Origin: Bettongia penicillata ogilbyi
Lineage: Eukaryota; Chordata; Mammalia; Diprotodontia; Potoroidae
Assembly (NCBI GenBank): GCA_023548195.1
Contig: JAJHZJ010000061.1
Span: forward strand, 1,776,771-1,840,770
Length of the DNA: 64,000 nt
Reading direction: 5' to 3'
Part shown: piece after piece, positions 45,020 through 55,975 of the stretch
How positions within the stretch are numbered: position 1 is the stretch's first letter
How the letters are laid out: each line of letters starts with the position of its first letter
Program-made: the position numbers and the translations under genes
Notes under the pieces: model-generated
Told to the model about the DNA's origin: nothing
Seen by the model: the letters and a program-made list of their open reading frames with translations, nothing else
The model's database searches: none

Positions 45020-46800
45020 TATTACTTATGAGCAAAATGCTGTAATAGAGACTAAGAATGAAGAAATTTTAAAATGACAGGAGAACTTTCTCTCAAATAG
45101 CCTACGTACTAATGGAGTAAGGGGAAAATGGATAGTACATGGAATGTGTAGAGATAATAGAGTATGATTGAGGGCAAAAGCAAAATCCAGAAAATTTTTT
45201 AAATCAGAGGAAGAAGCACTTTCATTTGAGACAAGGATCAGGAAGTCTTTAAGAAAGAGATGAAACTTCAACTGATCTTGGAGAAAGAGGGAGACTCTGA
45301 ATGGTAAAGATGGAAGAGGCATGGTGATGACCTGGGCAAATGCCCAGAGTTGGGAGATGGAATGTTAAGTCCAGGGAACAGCGAGTCCCTGATTTGGACT
45401 AGAGAGTGTGTGAATCAGAGTAATGTGAAAGAAGATCGGGAAGGTATGTTGGAGACATTGTGGAATGCCTTAAATGTCAGCATAAGAAGGTTATATTTTA
45501 TCCTATAAGGCATTAGAGAATTGGTGAAGCATTGAGCAGAGAAAGGAGAAAGGTTATGGATGCAAAATTGCCATCATCTGACATCTGATTAGAAGGCTTA
45601 GGGGAAATGATCAAGAGTAAAGAATCAAAGAAGAATATGATGGTGCCCTCAACAGAAATATGGAAAATAGTAGGGAAAGAGAGAGAAAGGGAAAAGAAAG
45701 GAATAGAAAAAATAAGAATTTATATAGAGCCTGCTCTGTGCCAAGTACTTTTACAAATACCTAATTTGATCCTTACAACAACGCTGTGAGATAGAGATGC
45801 TATTATTATCCACATTTTACAGTTGAGGAAACTGAGGCACAGAGGATTGGTTAAGTAACTTACCAAGGGCCCTACGGAATCTGAAGCTGGATTTGAACTA
45901 ATGTCCTCCTGACCCTAGGCCATCCCTCTAATCATTGTGTCACCAGCTGCCTCACAGAGGTGGAAAAGTATTATTGGGGAAGGAAGAGTTCAGTTCGAAA
46001 AATAACAAATTTGAAGTGTCAGAATAATATCTAAAGGCAGATGTTTGCCGGGCTGTTGGAGATATGCAACTGGAGTGCAAAGGAGAGACAGGTTTGTATT
46101 CATAGGTTTGGGAATCTGTATACAGATGACAACTGAACCCATGTAAACAGAGGAAATCACCAAAGTAGAGAGTATTTAAAAAGGACGTATACTTGGGAAT
46201 GAGAAGGGATGAGCCGTTTAAGAGGTAGTCCACAAAATATTGTAACAAGTTGGAGAATGTGGTGAGAATACTGTTATAGAAGCCAAGTTGAGTGAAGGTA
46301 TTCAGGAGAATAGAGGATGGTCCTTACCATCATATCTTATACAAAGCTCAAGAAGGAAGAAAATTGATACAAGGCCATCAGAGTTTATAGCGAGTAGTCT
46401 TTTGGTGACTTTTTGAGAGAACAGATTCAGTGGAGTGGTGGGATTTGAAGGCAGATTATAAGAGTTCACTGTGATAATGATGTAATGAGTAAGTAACGAA
46501 GTGAAGTCCGAGTGAGCTCTCTGTATAGGAGTAGAAGGGATGATAATTTCAGGGATTGCCAGGGTGAAGAGAAGATTTTTGAAGGGGAAGAAAGACTAGT
46601 TAGTATAGTTGCAGGAATCATCCTATAGAAAAGAAGAGCTTGAAGAGAGAGAAGAGGGATAAATAATCACAGGGGCAAAGATTTTTCATGAATATGAAGA
46701 AACTTTGGGTTTAGATATTTACTTTGGAATACTAGGAGGGGGTCAGTTAATTTTTTAGCTATGACCAGAAAATTCTTTTAACGTTGAATTGTTATTTTGC
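45020..46800 (-). mobile_element. Long antisense LINE-2, split by a SINE
   Basis: Plus-strand reading runs from the L2 3' end to the reverse transcriptase: GGAATGCCTTAAATGTCAGC, TATATTTTATCCTATAAGGC, then after the SINE GGGAATCTGTATACAGATGA and GAGAACAGATTCAGTGGAGT (reverse of the TETAL segment of L2 ORF2). Purine-rich as expected. No intact frame. Confidence 0.72.
45718..45954 (-). mobile_element. CORE-SINE, antisense, inside L2
   Basis: TTATATAGAGCCTGCTCTGT, GATCCTTACAACAACGCTGT, ACAGTTGAGGAAACTGAGGC, GCTGGATTTGAACTAATG, ending TGTGTCACCAGCTGCC. Confidence 0.9.
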
Positions 46801-49800
46801 TTCAATTTTGTTCTTTGGGAGATGAGGCTTCCACAAAAGTCCTGCTTTGGTAACACTGATGACCTAGAGGTAAGCTTAAAGGTCGTTGGAGTAGAGTGCA
46901 AATTCTTGTAAGTTCTATCCACCTAGGAAGGCTTTAAGTATAGTCTAGACAGAAGAAATATAAAAAAACTTATCACTGAAAGTTTAGCTGTTAAGAATTC
47001 TTTGACCATTGCAATCCATAAAACAGACAAAAACATATGATGGCTCTTGGTTCATTTCAACTTCCCAAGTTACTGTCCTCCTGTGGTAGGATGGAGGACA
47101 AAGGAGAGAGGGCTTAAAGAATTATGCAGTTTTTACTACCTTTTCAAACATTTCTCTATAAGAAATTTATTGAAAGATGTGGATAAAAATCACGTAGTCT
47201 GGAAAGGCGGAGATGGTTTAGAATACCCATCCTTATGCTGATGAAATGTATTTGTCTACTGAAGAGAAACTGAGTCTCATTGGCCAAACTTAGAAGGTAT
47301 TATACTTAGAGTAACCACTTGTGTCATTATTTAGATCTTTTTCTTCCCACCTTCAAATAAATCCAGTTATTTGTACTAGTTATTAGGACAGAGAACCAAA
47401 ATAAAATAGGCAAAATTGACTGATGAGGTGGGACAACTTCAGGAATAAATCAGCTAACGGCCATCCAAGCCTCTTCAGCTCCTTAGAATAGGATACATAG
47501 CTTACAGAAGGGCACGAGGGCACAGTTGGGGAATTTTTTTCTGGCTTCCTATGGATGGGGCAAACCTAAATGTATAAGATACTTGCCTAAATACAGGAAA
47601 GTTTAAAAAAATAGGAGAGGCATTATCTCCTTTTGCTTTAGGTTTCTGTCATCAACTGGATTCCTATCAGAGTTGAGCCAAGTTTTTTTTCATTTTATTT
47701 TTTTTTTTTAAATGTGGCAGAGCTGGTGAATTTTACAAAGGAGGAAGGACCTTAGTAATGAAAACCTTTTTGTTCTCTGTCACCGCTCTAGAATGTTTTC
47801 AATTATACAATCAAAATACTTTTGAAACCTATTTTGATCCTAATGATGTCCATGGATAGCTGGTAAGGTTTAAAAAAAAATTTAAATGTCTAACTGACAG
47901 AGATATCAATCCAGTGAAGTTTTTTTTGTATCATTTTTGTAAAATGATAGGCACAGAGAAACAGCATAACATCTTGGAAATTGAGAGGGAGCAGATTCAA
48001 TTATATCTTTAATCAATCTTCATGACAGTGTTAAAGGTTATTCCCAACATTAGTTTTTGTTTCCAACACGATCATTGTTGATTCATCTGGCTCCCTCAGA
48101 AACGTCTCTCATCTTGCCTTTTTGATTGTCTAATCTAGCAAAATGGTGATTGTCTACCCTGAGGATTAGAAATTAACAATTCCTTTGCATATGGAATGCA
48201 AATGTTATTATGTTCTCTCTGCTACAATTAACCTTAGCCCTGTCTTATGATATATGTTTCCTCATTTGTTGAATGGAATAATTAATTTTCTCCTAGGGGA
48301 ACTCTATGGACCAATTAATGTTATGTGGATTCCAGAGCACAGTGAAACAATTAATATTGGTATTTATTTGGTAGTTATTGTTGACATGTAGACAATAATG
48401 TTTAAAGTCCAGATCTGAGAGTTTTAAAAATAATTCCTGTATATCAGCAGATCTCTCTAGTGTTTCAAATTTCATTGCCATAATAAAGTTTGCTAACTCT
48501 TCCTCAAAAACAAAATAAAAACACATATTTTTACTATCCAGATAAGACTAAATTAGAATGAAATGATCCAGGGAAGGAGTCCAGAGAAATGATCACATCC
48601 CTGATCAATGCTATGAAGGTTACCTACCCAACTGGAAAGAAAACCCAACTATTGGTTGGTTACCTGCAAATTGCAAGCTCCTAGACAAACTGCCACATTC
48701 TTTCTCTTTTGTGTTGGATTTCTTCCTACCTATCTGTAACCATTGTTTCCCCCAGAGGCATAAGCTTTCACTTTCCTAGCATTTTTGAAAGTCTCACACA
48801 TCCAGCATCACAATTTCTGCTAGTTAAAGCCACTTAGCAACAAGAATTATATTTAACCTATTTCTGTCTAACAGTCTAAGGAAAATCAGAGCTGTCAGTG
48901 GATTTTTAAGATAAGGAACAATGTAGTTCAATGGGCTAAGTAGCATAATGAAAGAGAAGTTGTTTATATGACCTTCTGTGGTGTTTCCTTTACTATCCCT
49001 CCTTCAAATGGGGTCAACTGAAAGAACTTATGTGAGGGAGGAATCAGGAGAAATGTATTTCAAAAAAAGAGAAAGAGAGAGGCTAGTAAGCCCATTGCCA
49101 AACAGTGGTGCCATGGAAATGCTAAATGACTAAGAATTTTGTTAGAGCATTCATATTACAATGCAGTGTGTTCAGAAAAATATACAGTAGAAATAGGGAG
49201 ATTGGAAAAATCAAGTTAAAATAATTGTGAATTTAGGTTGCAACGAAAGGAAAACTTATTTAATAAAAAAGTCTCTCTGAGTTGGTCAGAAAGGTCATCC
49301 ATCTCTCCTGCCTCACTAATATTATTGTGGAGAAAAATAAACAAATACACTGGATTTTAAAGACAATGGGATCTTTTGGGGATCTAGGTGGGTAGGTTCT
49401 TGTACCTGAAGCCACTTTTATTAAACTGCTGTGGATCAGCATTCTAGCAGATTCATATGGAATACTGAGCAATGTTGCTACCTTTCCAAACTGCGATTCT
49501 TGTCAATGTCTTTAAAGAAATCCCTCATGGAGAAACTTTTGAAGAGATAGTATAAACTGCATAATTTTTAAAGCTCTCTGTCCTTTGTCCTCCACTCCTA
49601 ATACAGGAGTAAACTGGGGAGGTTGAAAGGAGCTGAGAGCCATTATATGTGATGGAAAAATGCATCATGATCCTAAGTTTGTTGCAGCATATGGGCAGTA
49701 ATGATTAATGCTAAAGAAAAACAGATGAGATATTTTCAAAGAAATGTATGATTGATCAAAGTGGTAGACCATACAAATAGTCAAAATTCTAGATAACAGG

Positions 49801-50559
49801 TGGGCATTCCAAGTGTCACATTGGTAATGATAAAATGTAGATCCTCTAGAGAAGATTACGGAAGGACATAGAGCAGAACCTCATAGGTTGAGGAGGTGTG
49901 AATGAATTGTAAGCCTTGCCATTGTGCTAAGACACGCAAACATCAGTAAGATCACAGATCCTTTGGGATGCTGTGTGCCTAGGAGGATAGCAGACAAATG
50001 ACAACAACAGAAAAAGAAATTTAATCTTCTTAGTGTAATAAGTAATATACCAAGTACTATGTATTTTTTCATATTCCTAGCTATCCTTCATTTTTATAAG
50101 ACAGTGGAAAGTGCCTGCAAAATCTCAGGTGCTTCAACTCAATTCTGTTATTTAATACAGAAGTTTATATATGGTTAGAGAGGGAGAGAGAAAAGGAGAG
50201 AGAGAGAGAGATGGAAAGAGAAAGACGGAGAGAGGCCCATTGCCTTGAATAACAGATTTGATTAAGAACCAGATAAGAAATTGACTTTATTAATATCCTC
50301 TTTTCCACCTTAGGAAAATGCAGAATGTTCACATGACCTAGTATTTACATTAAAAACAAGGAATCTGAAATTTTATTCAATAGCTACAAATATAATTGAA
50401 GAAGAGACATGGGAAGGAGAAAGAAACAAAGAGGAAGGCAAACAAAACAAAACAGGAAAGAAAGAACAACACAGAGATAAGGATGGAATGAGAGAAGGAA
50501 GAAGATGTAGAGTAGAAAGTAATGAAAATTGGAGTGACATACTACTTCTTTGACAGACA
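46801..50559. other. Repeat-poor intron
   Basis: Nearly 3.8 kb with poly-T and poly-A patches (47690-47710, 47870-47885), a GA-rich stretch at 50178-50235, and no recognised transposon, RNA or exon. ORFs are short and featureless. Confidence 0.5.
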
Positions 50560-50765
50560 TATTCCACAGGCATGGAATATTAGGCAGAGCAGCAGATTTT
50601 TTTAATGTATTTGTTTTACTAATTTTTTTTGTTTGTTTTCCTCTTTTTCTTTTAATGCTTTGTTGTAAGGGATGACTTTATAGGAAGTGATATGGGGGAA
50701 GAATACAAGGGAAATCCAGGTCATATAAAAAAATAGTAAAATCTATTTAAAAATTAAATAAGAGA
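50560..50765 (+). mobile_element. L1 3' UTR-like fragment
   Basis: TTTGTTTGTTTTCCTCTTTT, TAAGGGATGACTTTATAGG and GGGAAATCCAGGTCATATAA followed by an A-rich end resemble a marsupial L1 3' UTR end. Confidence 0.4.
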
Positions 50766-52090
50766 AAAGGCTCTCTGAGTTTGGAGGTAGGACTCTCTTT
50801 AATTTTGCTCTTTTGAATTTTAAAGTTGAAGAATTGATTAAGTATCACTCAGAGCTCCTTCACTGCTCTAACCCTTAAGCCATAAGAGATGATATGAGTT
50901 CCACACTCCTACTTTAATTCATAAATTCTTCAATAGCACTAGACTGTAAAGCACTATGAGAATGCAAGTTATTGTTATTACTTATTAATAATACAGAATG
51001 TGGTTACACGCTTAAGGTCTAGTTCATCCCTCCACACCCACTCCCTTATCATTCTTGAGGGTTTTGGTGAAAATAGAACAAAAATTAAATTCTGTGGAAA
51101 AGGAGTTTCTTATAATACTAGCATGTTTTGAAAGTATTCTTCCCTATTAAGAGTTTTGGTGACATATCAAGTAACAGCATTCTCTGCTTTTTGATGTATA
51201 CACGTTTCCGGAAACATATGTTTTTGTCATATTGCAGTATGGGAAGTGAGTATTTTAGGATATAGGTTCTCCCTTATTCTTTGTTAGGGAAAATCTGTAC
51301 ATATAAATTTCAGTTTCTCAGTGCAAAGTTGTAAGAAAAAAAAATCTGCCAAATCAGTGATAAGACACGAGTACCCAAGGTACAATTTCACTTCTCTTTC
51401 CGCAACCACAGAACATAAATTGAGAGTCTCGGCTGGGTAATCAGATTTAGGCATAGCATGGTACAAGCCAAAGCTGTCATAAGGTGATGTTTTCTCCTTT
51501 CTGCCTTCCTCCTACTCACTTCCTTCTCTCTTTGACTTCCCTCCCCCTCTTCTTTCCTTTTTTTTTTGCTTTCTCTCCCTGCTTTTTTGTATCTGTCAGA
51601 CAAAATATATGAATAATTAAATAACCTTTCTTCTTGGATGACCAGAAATCTTTCATCTTCCAATGAGAAGTAATGGTATCTACTGGAAAAAAAATTCATC
51701 CCACAGTGTGTAGCAGTTATGATTGCTTACATATCTTGCTTTATGCCTTCATCCAACCAAGACATATAAGGAAAAGATTTTATTTTCTTCTGTGAGCCAT
51801 CTGCTATGCATTGCCTGTCCTTTGGTAAATCAAACCTGATCAGAACAAGGAAGAAATAGAAAGTTAAGAGTTCCTAAATGAATAATAGCTAGGCTATTAT
51901 AATGTCAGCATCGTTCTATGTTCAGATCTTAAGCTCAAAATCTTATCTTAAGGGTGTGAATGTGTCTAGACTAAAATTTCAAGTTGGCAGCCCCTGAAGA
52001 AAAAAAGGGGGGAAAATCTTGTACTTGGGAGTGTACTTGGGACCTCTTGATCTTCAGATAATAAAATAATAGTTGGTCCAGGCAATCTCT
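50766..52090. other. Intron, nothing recognised
   Basis: A T/C-rich patch lies at 51480-51590. The 103-codon minus-strand ORF there is low-complexity (Lys/Arg/Glu) and not credible as a gene. Confidence 0.45.
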
Positions 52091-52371
52091 GACTTACAAA
52101 TTAGAGCTGTTGTTCAGTCGTTTCAGTCATGTCCAGCTCTTTATGAGCCCATTTGGTTTCTCTTGGCAAAGATACTGGAATGGTTTGCCATTTCCTTCTC
52201 CAGCTCATTTTACAGATGAGGAACTGAGGCAAACACGGTTAATTGATTTGGCCAAGGTCACACAGTTTAATAAGTTTCTGAATCTAGATTTGAACTCAGG
52301 AAGATAAATCTTCTTGACTCCAGGCCTGGCACTCTTACTGTACCACCTTGTTGCCCAGACTTACAAGTTAA
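52091..52371 (-). mobile_element. Full-length RTE-tailed SINE with target duplication
   Basis: SINE at 52107-52357: TTGTTCAGTCGTTTCAGTCA, TTGGCAAAGATACTGGAATG, TTTCCTTCTCCAGCTC, GAGGAACTGAGGCAAACACG, ending ACCTTGTTGCCC. Flanks GACTTACAAATTAG (52091) and GACTTACAAGTTAA (52358) agree at 12 of 14. Confidence 0.93.
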
Positions 52372-52512
52372 TAGAGTTTCCAAAGTCTGCTTTTCACTTG
52401 AGAAGTTGAAATGCAATTTCCCATGGGAACTGTTTTCTCCATGGTACTTAGATTCCAAGGCTAGCCCACAAAACCACATTTAATAGATACTGTACTTAAA
52501 AATTAATACCAG

Positions 52513-52617
52513 TGGGGACAGGTAAGTGATGCAGTGGATAGAGCATTGTGCCTAGTCAGGAAGAATTGAGTTCCATTGTGTCCTCAGACACAGAATAGCT
52601 GTGCGACCCTGGGCAAG
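52513..52617 (+). mobile_element. SINE 5' half ending in a GGAA tract
   Basis: GGGGACAGGTAAGTGATGCA, GTGGATAGAGCATTGTGCC, AGACACAGAATAGCTGTGCG, ACCCTGGGCAAG, then directly into GAGAAGGAAGG. The 3' half is missing. Confidence 0.9.
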
Positions 52618-52733
52618 AGAAGGAAGGAAGGAAGGAACGAAGGAACGAAGGAAGGAAGGAAGGAAGGAAGGAAGGAAGGAAGGAAGGAAGGAAGGAAGGA
52701 AGGAAGGAAGGAAGGAAGGAAGGAAGGAAGGAA
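52618..52733. repeat. (GGAA)n microsatellite, about 29 units
   Basis: Nearly pure AAGG/GGAA for about 116 bp with two AACG interruptions near 52637-52648. It starts where the SINE body stops, so it probably grew from the SINE tail. Translated ORFs here are repeat artefacts. Confidence 0.98.
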
Positions 52734-53366
52734 ATTAGGAGCAATGGTAGCTTTGAATTCTTCTCAGTGGAACTGATCATAGAAAGTATAAGCTATGGTG
52801 ATGGGGGTGTCATTTCACTCAATGGACAATTGCAGAAGAAAGTTGAGGGATATGGAAGGATTGCATGTAGTGGGAGGAAGAAGAAATTGTTCATTCATAT
52901 CCATAATGCATGTACAAATTGTTCTCCTAAATTAGGACTGCCTCATTTTCCCTTTCTTCTTTTTGGTGGGAGATAGAGGCAGAAGGCCAGGGTCTGGACT
53001 ACTCTTTGGTGTAGGAAACTGCCATTGCCAGTGCAGATCAGAAATAGTTCTCCAGCTTATATAGTCTTAGAGAGTTGACGTGCCTTTGAGAGGTTAAGTG
53101 GCTTGCCCTGGATCACCTAAGGAAAATAAGCCAGCGGGAAGATCTGAGTAAGCCAATGTCCTCAAACTCAATCAGCCTTGCATATCTGCAGAGTACATAT
53201 TGACTTTAAAAAGCACAGATTAACGTTCTGTATGTTATATTTTTATTTATTTTATTAACCATTTCCCAATTGTATTTTAATCTGCTATCAAGTGTTTTCC
53301 TCCATGAGTTTGATGCCTCTGCTGTACATCCTTTTCTTCATTGGCGAAAATAGGAAATCCTACCTA
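52734..53366. other. Intron with one antisense SINE relic
   Basis: 53000-53160 is a reversed SINE of the TATAAGTTTC subfamily (GCTTATATAGTCTTAGAGAG, AGAGGTTAAGTGGCTTGCCC). Nothing else is recognised. Confidence 0.55.
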
Positions 53367-53409
53367 AGTATGCAAAGCCTCCCTTTGCATACTAGCAAAG
53401 CCTCCCTTT
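53367..53409. repeat. Perfect 11-bp hairpin overlapping a 15-bp direct repeat
   Basis: AGTATGCAAAG (53367-53377), loop CCTCC, CTTTGCATACT (53383-53393). GCAAAGCCTCCCTTT occurs at 53372-53386 and 53395-53409. Confidence 0.95.
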
Positions 53410-53429
53410 ATTTTGAAGACTAATTTTTT

Positions 53430-53640
53430 AAAATTAATTTATTTGTTTTTAGTTTTCTGCATTCACTTCCACAAGATTTTGAGTTCCAAATTTTCTCCCC
53501 ATCTCTCCCCTCCCCCCACCCCAAAAACTGTGAATTCTGATTACCCCTTTCCCCCAGTCTACCCTCTGTTCTATCACACCCTTCCCTTCCCTTATCCCTA
53601 TCTTCTCTGAAGGCTAATATTTTAAACCTACAAATATTTA
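53430..53640 (-). mobile_element. Marsupial interspersed repeat, class uncertain
   Basis: TTTTTAGTTTTCTGCATTCA, CACAAGATTTTGAGTTCCAA, ATTTTCTCCCCATCTCTCCC is a string I recognise from marsupial dispersed repeats (likely L1 or ERV related, reversed). Confidence 0.45.
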
Positions 53641-53749
53641 AATATCATTTGTTTGAAATTTTAGCTTTGAAAGTAAGGGTGAGAGGGGGGCTTTGCTAGT
53701 CCTACACTACAGTATGTTTTCCTATTTATGCCATTTTTTAAATTTTTAC

Positions 53750-54185
53750 TCCTAGATCTATCTTCATTTCCTTTCTCTACTTTGCAGTTACTAAGCTTTT
53801 CCCCTTAGCTCTTCTCATAAAAGTGACGCTAACTTTGACTGTTCTTCTCCCTACCGTCTTTCTTTACCTGTTCTGTTCCTCCCATTGCTTTGAAGCCCAA
53901 CTTAGTTTTTACATCCTTCTTGAAGATTTCCTGGTTCCCTGTCCCATCTTTCCCAATTCATTGATAACCCTTTAGTGTTGTCATCTATCACTCATACCTA
54001 TTTCTCTTGTGGTATTGTGTATTATAGTTACATGCATTTGTATCTTATCCTTCTGTAATAACATAAATCAATTTCATTAGGATGTGGATCACGTCTATTT
54101 AAATTTCCTCCCTTCCCCAGCATCACGAGCAATGTTTGGTGCATAGTAGACCCTAGATAAATGTTTACTGAATGAATTCTCAAGA
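53750..54185 (+). mobile_element. L2 3' end, sense
   Basis: CATCCTTCTTGAAGATTTCC, then GTTTGGTGCATAGTAGACCC and TAGATAAATGTTTACTGAAT, the L2 3' terminus. Confidence 0.7.
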
Positions 54186-55007
54186 TATCTTAACTTCTAC
54201 ATTCATAACCACAGATCTTCCAGATGCAATTCCCACGCCATCAAGCTTCCATCTCAAAATAAAACATGCTTCCTGAGATTGTAGCAAAGGATGTTATTAC
54301 TCTGAATTTAATTTTCACAGTGTGAGACCAGATGCTGGGTAGCAGCTGAACTGTCTCTGTGCCTACCAACTGTGTTGTCACTGAATCTGAAGCCAGACAA
54401 GTTTTCATTTCCCTGAAAAGAAGACTCAGTTTACTTTTGGATCAACCAAAAATGTATGCTGGCATTTGTTTTTGAGAGGCTAATGACACTTTTCATTAAT
54501 TCCGATCTTGAAACTGTAGGTTATGGACAAATTTCACAGCTCCAGTTTATAGATAAATTTCGGATCTGGTGACTTTCTCTAAATAATAACCACATAGTTT
54601 AAATATATCATTAGTGGAGATCTGGAGATTATCTCCAGATCATAACTATATAGTTTAAATTTATCAGTAGTGGACTAGGCTAAGGAAAATCATTGTAACA
54701 CAAGCCAATTAGAATTAATTGTGTAAGGAAATACTGTCAAACTCAGAAGATAATACCCTAACTTTTCATTTTCCTAAATAAGAGAATTTAAAAATTGTAC
54801 TTATATTTTTCAAAGACATTTTCCCCACGTATTTAGGATTTTGTAATTTGCCATAAATATAAACAAAAGCCTTACAACCTTAGGATCAGTCTAATAAGAA
54901 TGACAAAACATACCCATCAAAAACCAAACAAAAATAGTCAGTGACAAAATGGCTGCTTTGGTAAAAAGAAGAAAGGCTTTTTTCTGAGTTATTTTTCAGG
55001 TAGAAGA
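54186..55007. other. Intron, otherwise unassigned
   Basis: Apart from the tandem dimer no repeat or gene is visible. Confidence 0.45.
54563..54674. repeat. 56-bp tandem dimer with a central perfect palindrome
   Basis: Units 54563-54618 and 54619-54674 are the same length and agree at 46 of 56 positions. Unit 2 opens with GATCTGGAGAT, T, ATCTCCAGATC (54619-54641): a perfect 11-bp inverted repeat that unit 1 lacks. Confidence 0.9.
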
Positions 55008-55190
55008 AGCAACATGATGTAGTAAAAAGGGAATAGATTTGGAGTCAGAAGAACTGCTCCTAAATCCCTCTGCCATTTTGCAACCTTGGACAAATCTATG
55101 GGCCTCAGTTTTCCCATTTGTCGTAAAAGGGAATTAGATTACATCTCTAGGGTCCTTTCCAGCATTGAACCTGAGAGCCTTATGATTTCT
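55008..55190 (+). mobile_element. MIR/THER1 SINE
   Basis: CAACATGATGTAGTAAAAAG, TTTGGAGTCAGAAGAACTGC, AACCTTGGACAAATCTATGG, GGGTCCTTTCCAGCATTG. Confidence 0.88.
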
Positions 55191-55360
55191 GTTTTTCTAT
55201 TCCTTTCCATATTATAACTGCAGACTGATGTTAGCTATAAATTCAACATGAAGTTACGCTTACAAATATAAAGTCAAGTACTCACTGTGAGACATTTTAG
55301 GTATATTAGGGGTATACTCTTATCTTGATGAGTTCACCTTTAGATGTGAAAATCTGCAAG

Positions 55361-55408
55361 AACTGACTTTACAAGTCAGTTACAAGTACTTGTTACAAGT
55401 AACAAGTG
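55361..55408. repeat. Cluster of overlapping short inverted repeats
   Basis: AACTGACT/AGTCAGTT (55362-55381 region), the 12-bp palindrome ACAAGTACTTGT (55382-55393), and CTTGTTAC/GTAACAAG overlap. TTACAAGT recurs at 55369, 55380 and 55393. Confidence 0.85.
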
Positions 55409-55464
55409 GTAGTTTTTGTGTATTCCATAATTCCTTTTTAATGCTTAACAGTAATAATGTGTTG

Positions 55465-55975
55465 GTAGCTAACATATAGCACTTTAAAGTTTGCCACATG
55501 CTTTAGACACATTGTTTCATTTGATCCTCACAAACCTTTAAGTGTTATTATGATGGCCATTTTAAAGAGGAAGAAACACTTCTTACAGAGGAATTACCAA
55601 AAATTTAATAGATGGGATTAGGAAAGGGTAAGTGACTTCCCCAGGAGCTCATAGCTAGTGAGTTTCTGGGGAAAGATTCAAGCTCTTTTCTTCCTGATGC
55701 CAAGTCCACTACTGTACCCATAATGGTACAATGTAAACATAAGGTGATACGATGGATACACCAATATACCTCCTCATACATCCTAGTTTTGTAGTTTCTT
55801 AGCATATATTTTCCCATTTGAGCTATACAATAACTGTGTCAGGTACTATTATCTATATTTTACAAAGGAAGTAAGTATCTGAGTCTCAGAGGAATTAAGT
55901 GGCTTGTCCAGCATTATTACATGGCTAAGAAGAGTCTGAGATGTCAAATACTTGACTCCAATCCTGTGCTGTGTA
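55465..55975 (-). mobile_element. Two antisense MIR relics
   Basis: 55468-55722: ACTTTAAAGTTTGCCACATG, GATCCTCACAAACC, GTAAGTGACTTCCCCAGGAG. 55790-55975: CAGGTACTATTATCTATATT, AATTAAGTGGCTTGTCCAGC. Confidence 0.82.

Noticed and set aside
52576..52780. Glu/Gly/Lys-rich and Ser/Phe/Leu/Pro repeat proteins
   Set aside because: Both are readings of the (GGAA)n tract on either strand.
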